Of a stretch of 34,808 bases of DNA, positions 13,870 through 26,000 are shown piece after piece. Location of the stretch: positions 1-34,808 of IMG/VR virus record IMGVR_UViG_3300032288_002199, one strand, 5' to 3'. The notes beneath the pieces were generated by a model. That model was given only the letters and a program-made list of their open reading frames with translations. It did not search any database and had not been told where the DNA came from. The stretch's first letter is position 1. Each line of letters starts with the position of its first letter. Source of the DNA: a virus. Both the position numbers and the translations under genes were made by a program.

Positions 13870-15921
13870 ATGGCTAACGCTCGTTTACAAATTACAGACC
13901 TTGATTTTGACCAAATCAAGAACAATCTAAAGTCTTACCTACAACAACAATCACAGTTTACCGACTATGATTTTGAAGGTTCAAGTCTTGGTGTTCTATT
14001 GGACATTCTTGCATATAATACCCATTACAATGCCTACTATCTGAATATGGTGGCAAATGAGGCCTTCCTTGACACCGCGATGTTGCGTGATTCTGTTGTG
14101 TCTCATGCAAAGACATTAAATTACATTCCATATTCATACTCTGCACCAAGAGCAATCACTACAATCACAGTTGAAACAAACGATACAACACCGGGAACAC
14201 TAACTCTTTCTAGAGGTCAGACATTTTCATCAAACTTGATTGATAATATGTCATACAATTTTACTACTCTACAAGACTATACAGTAACAAAATCTAACAC
14301 TCAGTTTGTATTTGAAAATGTAAGTCTGTATGAAGGTAGACTGGTTAACTACAACTTTTCGTTTACTCGTAACTCAAATCCAAAATCTATATTTCAGTTA
14401 CCCGATAACAATATCGACACCAATACTCTGTATGTTACCGTGACAGATAATGTTGGTAACACCGCAACTCAAGTATACAACCATGTTAGTGATGTATTAG
14501 ATGTAGACCCAACAACAAATGCTTATTTCATACAAGAAGCCAGAAATGGCAACTATGAGATTTACTTTGGTGATGGTGTTATTGCTAAACAACTTGTTGA
14601 TGGTTCAACAGTTTCAGTTAGTTACTTGATTACTAACGGCACTACTGCAAACAAAGCCAATGGTTTTGTACCTGACGGTCCTATTGGAATTTATAGTATC
14701 GTTGATGTTGTAGTTAATGACATTGCTGCTGGTGGTGCAATTCGTGAACCAGTAGATTCAGTAAAGTATTCTGCTGCAGCACAGTATGCAACTCAAAATC
14801 GTCTAGTAACATTTAAAGATTATGAAACATACATTCGTTCAAAGTACCCAAGCATTGATTCTCTATCTGTTTGGGGCGGTGAGACTGATATACCGCCAGT
14901 ATATGGCAAAGTTTATATCTCTCTGAAACCAAAGACTAACTATTTCATTTCAGAGACAGAAAAACAAAGAATCATAACTGATATTATTAATCCAAAATCT
15001 ATTGTAGCCGTTCAGTCAGAGATTCGTGATCCAGAGTATTTGTATTTGATTGTTGAAACATCTGTTCAGTATGATCCTAAAAAGACCACACTAAAAGAAG
15101 ATGCAATCAAAACAAACATTCGCAATTCTATTTTAAGTTACCGTGATACAAATCTAAACAGGTTTGGTGCGAGTTTTGTTCTATCAAAACTTCAAGAAGC
15201 TGTTGATACTACCGATACCAACTCAATTATTGGTTCAGAAGCAACTGTTCGCGTTCAACGCCGTTTTGAACCAAACATTGGCAACTCAGCCAGTTACACA
15301 GTTAAGTTTAATGTACCTATTCATCGCGGAACAATTACCAACAAACTGAAGTCAACAGAATTTGATGTTTTTGATACAACAGGTGTTCGTAGAACAGCAC
15401 AGTTTGATGAAGCACCACAATCTTATACAGGCATTTCAGAGATTCTAGTAACAAACCCTGGTGTTGGTTATACAACCGCACCAACAGTTACTATCTCTGG
15501 TGACGGATCAAATGCAACAGCTGAAGCGGTGATTGTTAACGGAAGAATTCAGAAAATTCTTGTTACAAATCGAGGCATCGAATATACACAAGCAACCGTG
15601 AGTATCACCGGCGGTAACGGTTACGGTGCAGAAGCTCTTGTTGTTGTTGATGCAAAAGTTGGTGTTCTAAGAACAATCTATTACGATTCACTTGCACAGA
15701 GACAAATTATTAATGCTAATGCAGGTACTATTGAATATGATAATGGTATTGTAAACATCAACGACATACGATTCTTGTCTGTAAGCTCTTCAGACAATTT
15801 AGTTCAATTGACTATCGAGGCAGAAAAAGGCATCATACAGTCAATCAGAAATACTATTTTGACAATCGACCAAGACGATCCAATTTCAATCGTTACAACA
15901 TTGACACAGTATAGCAGCTGA
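13870..15921 (+). CDS. gp6: gp6 baseplate wedge protein (Baseplate J-like)
   Basis: 683 residues (T4 gp6 is 660). The N-terminus LQITDLDFDQIKNNLKSYLQ, followed by FEGSSLGVLLDILAYNTHYN and NMVANEAFLDTAMLRDSVVS, is diagnostic for gp6. The middle contains VTFKDYETYIRSKYPSIDSL and VWGGE, the 'kDye..v...yp.v....vwGGe' motif of J-like wedge proteins. gp6 dimers form the continuous inner ring of the baseplate and transmit the contraction signal. Residues about 520-597 carry two copies of a small beta module of the type ILVTNPGVGYTTAPTVTISG, also present in the next three wedge genes. The start follows the gp25 stop directly. Confidence 0.93.
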   Translation: MANARLQITDLDFDQIKNNLKSYLQQQSQFTDYDFEGSSLGVLLDILAYNTHYNAYYLNMVANEAFLDTAMLRDSVVSHAKTLNYIPYSYSAPRAITTITVETNDTTPGTLTLSRGQTFSSNLIDNMSYNFTTLQDYTVTKSNTQFVFENVSLYEGRLVNYNFSFTRNSNPKSIFQLPDNNIDTNTLYVTVTDNVGNTATQVYNHVSDVLDVDPTTNAYFIQEARNGNYEIYFGDGVIAKQLVDGSTVSVSYLITNGTTANKANGFVPDGPIGIYSIVDVVVNDIAAGGAIREPVDSVKYSAAAQYATQNRLVTFKDYETYIRSKYPSIDSLSVWGGETDIPPVYGKVYISLKPKTNYFISETEKQRIITDIINPKSIVAVQSEIRDPEYLYLIVETSVQYDPKKTTLKEDAIKTNIRNSILSYRDTNLNRFGASFVLSKLQEAVDTTDTNSIIGSEATVRVQRRFEPNIGNSASYTVKFNVPIHRGTITNKLKSTEFDVFDTTGVRRTAQFDEAPQSYTGISEILVTNPGVGYTTAPTVTISGDGSNATAEAVIVNGRIQKILVTNRGIEYTQATVSITGGNGYGAEALVVVDAKVGVLRTIYYDSLAQRQIINANAGTIEYDNGIVNINDIRFLSVSSSDNLVQLTIEAEKGIIQSIRNTILTIDQDDPISIVTTLTQYSS

Positions 15922-15923
15922 TA

Positions 15924-18464
15924 ATGTCTGACAAAAAAACATCGTTACTGATTAATCGTCAGGTACCAGAATTTGTTCGTGACGAATACCCTAAGTTCGT
16001 CACCTTTCTTGAAGCTTACTATGAGTTTCTAGAAAACAAACAGACTGGCAAGAAAAACGATTTAATAGTAAAGTCTAAAGACCTACGTTACCTATCAGAC
16101 GTAGATTATTCTATAGACCAATTTGAGGATCAATTCCTTAACACCTTTGCTTCGTTATTGCCAAAAGATATTAGTGTAGACAAGGCACTAATGATTAAGA
16201 AACTTTTGCCTTTGTATTTGGCAAAAGGAAACGAAAAATCTTTCAAACTACTGTTCAGAATTTTGTTCGATGAAGAAGTTGAAGTCATTCAACCAAAGAG
16301 TAATGTTCTCCGTGCTTCTGACGGAAAGTGGTTGATTGAAAAAGCATTCCGCATTTCACAAGGTGTTTACAGTACCTATACTGCAAACGGCAATACATCT
16401 TCTAGTGCTACTGCATCAGGTAACACAGTTTTTCAAATGGCTCAGATTGCAGGTTTAGATGATATTGCAGTTTATGTTAATAACACTCTGCAAACAACAG
16501 GTTATAAAGTTCGCCGTGAATCAAAGAAAGTTCTATTTGATACAGCGCCTTCTGCAAATTCTCAAGTTAAAATTCTATACAACAATTTTAACTATGCATC
16601 ATTAGAGAATAGAAAATTAACCGGATCTACATCAGGCGCATATGCTATCGTTGAGAGAGTTGCACAAAAAACTATTAATGAAAAATCAGCGTTTGAATTA
16701 TATGTAAATGATAAGACCCTTGTTGGTACTTTCAGTAACGGCGAAAACGGTATATTGAACATTATTGGTGACAATAATGAATTGATAACTATACAAGTTT
16801 TAGGTCTATCTACATTATCAACAATTACTATTACAGACGGTGGTGCAAGTTATAATGTAGGTGATCCGGTTACAATCACCGGCGGTGGTGCAACAGAACT
16901 TGGTGAAGCAATTATTTCAGAAGTATTTTCTGGTTTTATTAACCAAGTTCGTGTTCTTGCTGGTGGTGCAGGATTTAAAGTTGGTTCAAATGTTAATGTT
17001 GTTGGTGCAACAGCAAACGCATCATTAGTTCTTGCAATTGATGCTGTTGATGCTTCTGGTGCGAATACTGCAAATACCTTTGTTGTCGATACCACAAGAA
17101 TTGCTAACTATGAATCAATAACTATTGATGCAGCTGACTATGGATTTCCTAACACTTCTATATCAGAAAATGTGCAGTCACGAATCATAGATGCATTGGC
17201 TTTCTCAAACGTGGTAAGTATTGGCCCAATTACCAATGTATCAGTTTTGTTTGCTAACGCAATTTTTTCTACCGTACCAACTGTTGAGGCTGACTCAGCA
17301 CCATTCGTTAACGGCGCAGCAGAAGAACAACATATTCTATCAACTCGTTCACTAGGAAGAATAACCATATACGATGGTGGTGATGGTTACAACATAGGTG
17401 ATGAACTTCTCTTTACTAATCCAGGTAACATGAATTTTGGATTTGGTGCTGCAGCTGCTGTTAAAACTGTATCTTCAACCGGTGCAATTACTAGTGTAGA
17501 GTTACAACCACCTCGTATCACAGGTATTGCAAACACTTACGGAACTACAAATGTAACTGTCTTAGGGGTAAATACTTACTTCTTAGATGAGTTGCGTGTT
17601 GGTGATCGAATCATAATTAACAATGAATCAAGATACGTCAGCACAATCACTTCTAATACATCACTCAATGTTAATGTAAATTTCAACTATACAACAACCG
17701 GTGGCGGTAAGAAAATTGGCCTGTATGGTGCATTGCCTGTTGGTGGTGTAAACTATGAAGAATTGAGATTGCCAACAATTAGTGTTTCTTCTGTTGTAGG
17801 TGCAAATGCAAACTTGGCAGTAGTTGCATTGATGGGTAGCGGAGAAAATCTATTCTCGACTGCTGACCAAGACCCTGGTGCAATTCTAAAAATCAGAGTT
17901 ACAAATGCTGGTTCAGGTTATCAATCACCTCCAACAATTGACCTATCACAGAAAGGTGATGGAACTGCAACCGCAAATGCACAGGTTGAACCAAGTTACG
18001 TTACATTCCCTGGTCGTTGGACTACCTCAGACAGTATTCTATCTGCATCAGAGAGAGTTATACAAGGTAGAGACTACTATGTTGACTATGCATATGTCTT
18101 GTCTTCAAAAGTAGAATTTGCCAAGTTTAAAGAGTTGTTCAAGAGTTTGGTTCACCCAGCAGGTTTTGTTGAGTATGCTGAATACAAAATTGATAAAATT
18201 GTTGAGGCTAACAACTTATCTACCATTGGATACTCAAGCAATGTTATTTCTGGAACCGTAAATGTAAATAACAGCATCTATGTGACTGGTAGTAACACTC
18301 TGTTTAATACTGCATATGCCAATAGCACTATTACTATTGGAACACAAATTGCAGTTGGTTCAGAAGTTAGAACAATCAATAGCATATACAGTAATACTAC
18401 ACTAACAGTTTCGTCTGCATTTACTCAAATTGCAAACGATCAAGAACTTGTAATCGTTACATAA
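15924..18464 (+). CDS. gp7: gp7-like baseplate wedge protein
   Basis: 846 residues (T4 gp7 is 1032). The N-terminus LLINRQVPEFVRDEYPKFVT followed by FLEAYYEFLE and later LPLYLAKGNEKSFKLLFRIL matches large wedge proteins that follow gp6 in T4-like cyanophages; synteny between gp6 and gp8 supports gp7. The central part holds beta modules with GASYNVGDPVTITGGG (about 302), GGDGYNIGDELLF (about 480) and NAGSGYQSPPTIDLS (about 656). Near the C-terminus, FKSLVHPAGFVEYAEYKIDK is a conserved-looking segment, and the end is Asn/Thr/Ser-rich. Two bases separate it from gp6. In T4 gp7 starts wedge assembly by binding gp10; I cannot show the gp10 contact here. Confidence 0.7.
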   Translation: MSDKKTSLLINRQVPEFVRDEYPKFVTFLEAYYEFLENKQTGKKNDLIVKSKDLRYLSDVDYSIDQFEDQFLNTFASLLPKDISVDKALMIKKLLPLYLAKGNEKSFKLLFRILFDEEVEVIQPKSNVLRASDGKWLIEKAFRISQGVYSTYTANGNTSSSATASGNTVFQMAQIAGLDDIAVYVNNTLQTTGYKVRRESKKVLFDTAPSANSQVKILYNNFNYASLENRKLTGSTSGAYAIVERVAQKTINEKSAFELYVNDKTLVGTFSNGENGILNIIGDNNELITIQVLGLSTLSTITITDGGASYNVGDPVTITGGGATELGEAIISEVFSGFINQVRVLAGGAGFKVGSNVNVVGATANASLVLAIDAVDASGANTANTFVVDTTRIANYESITIDAADYGFPNTSISENVQSRIIDALAFSNVVSIGPITNVSVLFANAIFSTVPTVEADSAPFVNGAAEEQHILSTRSLGRITIYDGGDGYNIGDELLFTNPGNMNFGFGAAAAVKTVSSTGAITSVELQPPRITGIANTYGTTNVTVLGVNTYFLDELRVGDRIIINNESRYVSTITSNTSLNVNVNFNYTTTGGGKKIGLYGALPVGGVNYEELRLPTISVSSVVGANANLAVVALMGSGENLFSTADQDPGAILKIRVTNAGSGYQSPPTIDLSQKGDGTATANAQVEPSYVTFPGRWTTSDSILSASERVIQGRDYYVDYAYVLSSKVEFAKFKELFKSLVHPAGFVEYAEYKIDKIVEANNLSTIGYSSNVISGTVNVNNSIYVTGSNTLFNTAYANSTITIGTQIAVGSEVRTINSIYSNTTLTVSSAFTQIANDQELVIVT

Positions 18465-18467
18465 ATA
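18460..18467 (+). promoter_or_regulatory. Late-promoter-like box CATAAATA before gp8
   Basis: Seven of eight bases match the T4 late box, and it overlaps the gp7 stop codon (TAA at 18462-18464). It ends 10 bases before the gp8 ATG, so any transcript would have a leader of only a few bases. The upstream AAAG is a weak Shine-Dalgarno. Confidence 0.45.
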
Positions 18468-18477
18468 AAGAATTACT

Positions 18478-20031
18478 ATGGCTACTTCATACACATCTAA
18501 AAAACTCTCGTTCAATAACGCAGAGCAATTCAAAGAATCTTTTGCCGAACCGCAACCAACGGTTGGTTACTTGTTCATTGGCAATCATGTTCCCTATGCA
18601 AACGAAGCCTCACCAGACTCTATCGTAGATTCAACATCTGATGAGAAAACTGTTTGGGACAATATGTTTGCAGCAAAGAAAATTACAGGTAACGATGTTG
18701 AGTTGGTTGTTCCGCGCGTAACTTGGACTGTAAACAGCCGATACAAACAGTTTGATGATAAGATTTCAACCGGTGATTTGTTGACCGCCGATAGTGGTGC
18801 TGGTGGCAACAGTAATCCAATGTATATTATGACTAGCGGAAGAAATGTCTATAAGTGTCTGTCAAACAATGCAAATGCCGTTTCTACTGTTGAACCTTCT
18901 GGTGACTATAGTACCGCAAACGGTACAATTCGTACCGCAGACGGATTTATCTGGAAATACCTATACAATGTCAAACCTTCAAATAAGTTTTTGACTTCTG
19001 CATGGATGCCAGCACCAACTTCTACTTCAAAACTTGACTATAATGTTAGTTCAACAAGTGTGATTGACGGTGGAGTTAGTTCAATTATTGTTATTAATGG
19101 TGGTACAGGTTATGCAAATCCAACAATAAGTGCGACAGCTTTTGGTACTGGTGTAACAACAATTTCATTGGCCAATACAACCAATGTTGCTGCAAATATG
19201 AAAGTGACTGGTACTGGAATTGCAACAGGAACTCTAGTTTCTACTGTAAATACAATTCTAAACATCATCACAATATCTTCTGCAACCTCTGGAAATGGTG
19301 GTGGTACTGGTAATAACTTAACTTTTACTACTAGAGTTTACATCAACGGTGACGGTTCAGGTCTAGCCGCCAGCGCCAATATCGTAAATAGTGCAGTTTC
19401 TAAAGTTACTGTTGATGTTGACGGTACTGGATACTCATATGCAAATGCAGTAATTTACGGTTCAGGTACAAATGCAAATGTTAGGGTGGTTTTACCTCCA
19501 AAATTTGGTCACGGAATGAATCCAGCCAAAGAATTGAACGGTGCCAATGTTATGGTTTCTGAAAGAATTGGTCTGGTCGATTCAACAGAAAATGGATTAA
19601 TTTCTTCTTCTACCTCAATAAGACAGTATGGTTTGTTGAGAGACCCGTATAAATATGGTTCGAATACAACAGTTTCAACTTCTAATGCAAATACAGTCAT
19701 ATCACAGACTGTCAATTTGACGATGGTTGCTGGTACCGCATTTACCCAAGATGAATTTGTATATCAGGGTAGTGCAGCAAATAGTGCGTATTTTTATGGT
19801 TTTGTTAACTCACAAACATCAAATGAGGTTCGCCTAACTAAGGTGAGAGGTACTGTAGTTGTTGGTGGTACTTTGATTGGTGCAACATCAGGTGTCAATA
19901 GAACAGTTGTTAAAAAGTATGATCCTGAATTTCAACCATATACTGGTGATATTGAGTATGTTGAAGATGTTACTAAGATTCAAAGATCAGCCGGCCAAGC
20001 CGAAAATATCAAATTTGTTATCAGATTTTAA
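18478..20031 (+). CDS. gp8: gp8 baseplate wedge protein with inserted beta modules
   Basis: 517 residues against 334 in T4. The first 180 residues follow the T4 gp8 pattern: YLFIGNHVPYANEASPD, KTVWDNMFAAKKITGNDVEL, VVPRVTWTVNSRYKQFDD, RNVYKCLSNN and GFIWKYLYNVKPS. In T4 gp8 is a dimer that links wedge proteins gp7 and gp10. The extra length lies mainly in residues about 200-345, holding two small beta modules (INGGTGYANPTISATAF and VDGTGYSYANAVIYGSG). The C-terminal FQPYTGDIEYVEDVTKIQRS is again like gp8 ('G.ilYienr..v.R'). The start has a very short leader after a late-promoter-like box. Confidence 0.85.
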   Translation: MATSYTSKKLSFNNAEQFKESFAEPQPTVGYLFIGNHVPYANEASPDSIVDSTSDEKTVWDNMFAAKKITGNDVELVVPRVTWTVNSRYKQFDDKISTGDLLTADSGAGGNSNPMYIMTSGRNVYKCLSNNANAVSTVEPSGDYSTANGTIRTADGFIWKYLYNVKPSNKFLTSAWMPAPTSTSKLDYNVSSTSVIDGGVSSIIVINGGTGYANPTISATAFGTGVTTISLANTTNVAANMKVTGTGIATGTLVSTVNTILNIITISSATSGNGGGTGNNLTFTTRVYINGDGSGLAASANIVNSAVSKVTVDVDGTGYSYANAVIYGSGTNANVRVVLPPKFGHGMNPAKELNGANVMVSERIGLVDSTENGLISSSTSIRQYGLLRDPYKYGSNTTVSTSNANTVISQTVNLTMVAGTAFTQDEFVYQGSAANSAYFYGFVNSQTSNEVRLTKVRGTVVVGGTLIGATSGVNRTVVKKYDPEFQPYTGDIEYVEDVTKIQRSAGQAENIKFVIRF

Positions 20032-20043
20032 GGGAATTATTTA

Positions 20044-23000
20044 ATGTCGTTAAATACCAATTTTAATGTCAATCCGTATTATGACGATTTTGACGAAGAC
20101 AAAAAATTTCTTCGTCTATTGTTCAAACCAGGATATGCGGTACAGGCTCGCGAGCTAACACAGTTACAAACTCTGTTACAGAATCAAACCAGCCGTTTTG
20201 GTAATCATATTTTCAAGAACGGTTCTCTTGTAACTGGTGGACAAACATTTCTGCAAGATGCAACATACCTTAAATTAAATTCTGATTATGCCGGTACAGC
20301 CGTTTCGGTAAGTAATTTTAACGGTCTATCAATAACAAACTCTGATGGTTCAAAGCGCGGTGAAGTTATTGTTGTTTATGATGCCGATTCTGGAACAGGT
20401 GATCCTAAGACACTTTTAGTAAAGCAACTTTACGGTAACACATTCACCTCTGGCGAAACAATTCAAACAGTTCAAGCTGCACCAGCATTTGCAAATATTG
20501 CAACAACAGGTGTAGGAACAGGTCAAATCTTTTCTATTAGTGAAGGTGTGTTTTTCTATGATGGTTTCTTCATTAAAAATAGTTCTCAAAGTATTGCAAC
20601 ATCAAAGTATAGCAATACAACAGCAAATGCAAGAATTGGTTTTGAAATAACTGAATCAGTTGTTGTATCTTCACAAGATACTTCATTACTTGACCCAGCA
20701 CAAGATGCATCAAACTATCAAGCACCTGGTTCAGACCGTTACAAGGTCGATTTGGTTCTTGCAACAAGGTCATTAACTTCTACCGACACCTCTCAATTTA
20801 TTGAATTGGCTCGTGTTGAAAATGGTGTATTAACTTTTGCAAATCAATATCCTCTATACTCAGTATTAGAAGACACACTTGCTCGTAGAACTTATGATGA
20901 ATCTGGTAACTATACTGTTCGCCCATTTCAGTTATCACTAGAAACAAGTGCGGCAAATTCAGCAAAAGCCAATGTCATATTGTCTCCTGGTAAGGCTTAT
21001 GTCTATGGTTATGAATATGAGACTATTGCACCAACGATAATTACTTTTGATAAACCAAGAACAACCGATAATGTAGTTGGTAAAAGAATTTCTGCTGACT
21101 ATGGATACTATGTTTATGCAAACACAGCAAACGGATCATTACCAATTGATACTTTCTCAACCGTTGATTTGCATTGTGTTCCAAACTCAAGTATAAATGT
21201 TGATTCTACAGGAACAATTACCAATACAAAAATTGGTACCGCAAGAATTAAATCAATAGAGTTTGAAACTGCATCAAACACTTCAAATGCCGCAACATAT
21301 GAGTTTAGAACTTATCTATTCGATATTAATGTAGGTTCGATATTTGGTGGTAATGTAATAACAAAATTAAACTTCTCTAACACTTCATACCTTGGTATAG
21401 CAAATACTGTTGTTAATGCATATCAGTATTCTATGTCAAATAATGCCTATGTTGGCGCACAGTTTAGAATCGTTACCGGTCCAGGTGCAGGCGAGCCATC
21501 AAAGACAATTATTAACTATAACGGTGCAACTCAAACAATTCAACTATCAAGCCCATTTACAGCAAACGTGCAACAAAATACTAGCACATGGGCAATTGAT
21601 TTTGAACTTGCTCAAGTAGAATCGTTGGCTGTTACAAGTGGAACACAGCGCGTATCTTCTCTAGATATTGCACCTGCTTCAAAAGATCCAGCTTCACTAT
21701 ATGATGATGCTATTCTGTCTGATAGAGATTTAGAACCTTTAATTTTTCCATTAGGTCAAAATTATGTAGCTTTGAATTCAATCAGTAATTTCTATTACTC
21801 ATATAGAAGATTGATACACAATCAAACATTTAATGCTTCATCACAAACTATTCTTCCAGCTCTTGGTAGTGGTGAAACTTATGCTGCAGCTTCTTCTACT
21901 TCTTCAAAAGCACAAAATTATCAAATTATTATAACAACCAAAGGAACAAGTCCTTATCCTATCGGTAGTTACATACCAGCAAATTTAATTTCTGATGTTG
22001 ATGTTGCTAACCGTAGACTTACTGTTACCGGTGCTACTAGTGACATGGTAGCTGATGTTATCTGTACCATTGATGCTGTTAATCCAGGATCAAAAACAAA
22101 AACATATGTAACTGCAAACACTCAAATTCAAGTTGGTGATATTGCAGGTACAAGTATTTTTGCAAATAACGGTGTAATACTTTATACTGCTCAAGGCCAA
22201 ACACACATTATGGCCAACACAGTAGTTAAAACACCTGATTTGCCACAGTCTCTCTTTGTTGCAGATGTGGTAAATATTGTTTCAGTAACAGACTATAATG
22301 GTTACAACATTACACGTGCAAATAGCGTATATGCAACAGACATTACTTCAAAATATACATTAGATAACGGTCAAAGAGACTCTTACTATGACCATGCTGT
22401 AATTAAATTAAAATCTGGTGTTGCTGCGCCAACTGGACCTTTAGTTGTCAAATACAACTATTTTAGTTCTATTGATGCTGGTGGTTATTTTGATGTAAAC
22501 TCATATAGTGGTTACACATACGGTTTAGTTCCTCCATATATTTCATCTTCAACTGGTTCATATTACAGATTAGCGGACTGTTTAGATTTCAGAAGTGTTC
22601 GTGCAATACCTACAACAACGGTTCTTGCTAATACAGTTACATTCAGTTCTGGAAGCAATCCAAAAATTCCAGAAAACGGTTCTGATATCATTCTAAGTTA
22701 CAATTATTACCTTCCAAGAATTGATAAGGTTGCACTAAACAAGAACCGTTCATTTGAAGTTATTCAAGGTAATCCTTCTTTAAATCCTGTGCCTCCACAG
22801 GACAAAGACGGTGCAATGACTCTTTACATTCTTCGTGAACCAGCTTATCTGGCAAACACATCGAATGTTAGTGTTGAATATGTTGACAATCGCCGTTACA
22901 CAATGAAAGATATTGGTACAATTTCTAAGAGAGTTTCTAACTTAGAATACTACACTTCATTGTCACTACTAGAACAATCAACTGTTAGCAAACAAGATTT

Positions 23001-26000
23001 AACTATTCTTGATTCTACTAACACACCAAGATTTAAGAATGGTATCATTGTAGATTCATTTACAGGTTCATCTGTTGCCTCAGTATCAAGTCCTGATTAC
23101 AGAGCTGCTATTGATCCTAGAAAACAAGAGATGCGTCCAACATTCAATGTATCCTCAAGAATGTTGAATTTCAATGCTGGAACATCATCAAACTATCTAC
23201 AGTCTGGTCCGTTAGTTACAGCTAATGCTACTCATACTTCATTCATCGACCAGAACAAAGCATCAAAGGTCTATAATGTCAACCCATACAGCGTTATTAA
23301 TTACTTGGGTAAAATCAAACTAGATCCACCTACAGATGTTTGGGTTGATACAAACAAACAACCTGATGTTCTAGTTAACCTTGAGGGTGACAAAGATGCT
23401 TGGGCACAAATTGCGGCCGCATCATATAGTTATGATTGGGGTAACTGGTCAACATACTGGAGTGGTACAAGTGTTACTGGCGCACAAGAAGGTAATGAAT
23501 GGATTGGTGATGGCGGCGGCACCCAGCGCCAGGCAACCGGTACACAGTATGTTACTACAACTCAAAAACAAACTGCATCAGGTACTGTTACAAAAGTTGT
23601 TCCATCAACTATTACCAAATCACTAGGTGATAAAGTTATTGATGTTTCTATCATTCAATACATGAGAAGTAAAAATGTAGTGTTTACTGGTTCTGGATTT
23701 AAACCATCAGTATCTCTATATGGATTCTTTGATAATATTGATGTAAATAGTTACATTTCAAGATTGAATAAATTTACTCTTGCTGCTAATAAACTAGGTT
23801 ATCAAACCACAGTTGGTGCATTAGAAACAGTTGGCATTTACGACAATACATTAGCCGCAAACGTAGGTACCGCATTAGTTGCGTTAACTTCAAATAACCA
23901 AGCATTTGTTGTTAGTGTTAACCCAACCGCAGCTTTCAATGTGTCAACCGCTAGTGTAAACTTAATTGGTTCTACAACAGGCGCAAGTGTTCGTATTAAT
24001 GGATATGACCACTACAGCGGTCGTGCAACAGCAGGTACATCAGACACAATTACCTTGCGTATTGATGCACTTAATGCTAACAATACTGGTACATATTCCG
24101 GATCTTCAATCTATATTGTATCAGGAACTGGTGCAGGCCAAAAGAGAACCATTAGTGGTTATGTTGCAGGAACAAGAGTAGCAACAGTATCTTCTGCATG
24201 GACAACAATACCAGATACAACTTCTGTTTATTCAATTGGCAATCTTTTAACAACTGCTGCAGGTGATGTTGCCGGATTGTTCTTCATACCAAGTGGTACT
24301 TTTAGAACAGGTGAAAAACACTTTAGACTAATTGACAATCAGACTGGTGATATTCCTTCTTCATCAACTAACGGTGATGCATCATTCTATGCACAAGGTT
24401 TGTTACAGAAGACAGAGAATACAATTATCTCAACAACAGTTCCAACTATTCAGAGAGCTGCTGTAACATCAGAACGTGTTGTAACATCAACAACCACAAG
24501 AGAAGTTGTGACAGGTTACTATGACCCATTGGCACAGACATTCTTGGTTTCAAGAGATAATTATCCTGATGGTATCTTCTTAAGCAAGGCAAGATTCTGC
24601 TTTAAGTCCAAAGATGCAACAATGCCAATTACATTACAGATTCGCCCAACTGTAAATGGTTACCCATCTTCGTCTGTTGTTTTCCCATATTCTACTGTCA
24701 CACTAACGCCAGATAAGATTAATATATCTGATAGTCCAGATTTGAATGATGCAACAAAATATACAGACTTCATCTTTGATGCTCCAATTTATTTCCAACC
24801 TGGAGAATATAGTTTCGTTCTAATTACTAACTCATTAGGGTATGAAATTTATGCCGCTGAGATAGGTAAACTTGACACCGTAAGTGGTGAACAAATATCA
24901 GCCCAACCTTATGGTGGTTCATTGTTCTTGTCACAGAACGGTTCAACATGGACAGCAGAACAAAATTCAGATTTGATGTTCCGTCTATACAGATATACAT
25001 TTAATACTGGTGCAGTAACAGCTAAATTCCAAGTTGATGTTCCTGCTGCCAACACACCATATGACTTGATGAACTTGATGAGTTCAGAAGTTGTACTAGG
25101 TAACACTTCTCTGTCATACTCGTTTGCATCAGAGAAAGATTCTACTGGTGGAATCGTTACAGGTATACCAATTACTCCATACACAGACTATACAATGATT
25201 GATGGCTATGGTCGTAGAGTATTGAACCCAACAACCGGTAACACTTCCATGGTTGTTACTGCAACGATGAGTACCTCCAATCCAGATATTTCTCCAATCT
25301 TAGATACATCTAGATTTGGTGCCATTTTTGTTGAAAACATCATTAACGGTCTACCATTAAGTAATTCAGATATCATCATTACTAATGCTGGCACAAAATA
25401 CGGACCTAACGGTTCAGTAACTATAACAATAAGTGGTGACGGTGGAACAGGCGCAACAGCTAATGTTCTTGTAGCAAATACTGGAACAGGCGCAGCACCA
25501 GGTAACTCAATCATCTCTGTTACCTTGACTAACCCTGGAAGTGGTTACACAACATCACCAACATTTACGATTGCTGATGCAAACTCTACACCAGGTACCG
25601 GTGCAACAATCACTTATAACGGTGAAGATAAGAAATCTGGCGGTAACTCAAATGTTCGTTACATCACCCGCAAGGTTACTTTGGCTGATGGTTTCGATTC
25701 AGGCGATTTGCGTGTTTATGTAACTGCATACAAACCTTCTGGTGCCGATATCAGCGTATACTACAAATTATTGTCAGTATCTGATAACGAAACATTTGAT
25801 GACAAATCATGGCAGTTGATGACACAGTTGAGCAATGTTAACTTTGTCTCTAACAATTACCAAGATTATCGTGAAATTGCATATGCACCTGGTATTGCCA
25901 ATGCTGCAAACAATTCAGTATTGTATTCTACCAGTTCAACAACATTTAACACCTTTAGAACTTTTGCAATTAAGATTGTTCTGAGTGGTACTTCAACTGT

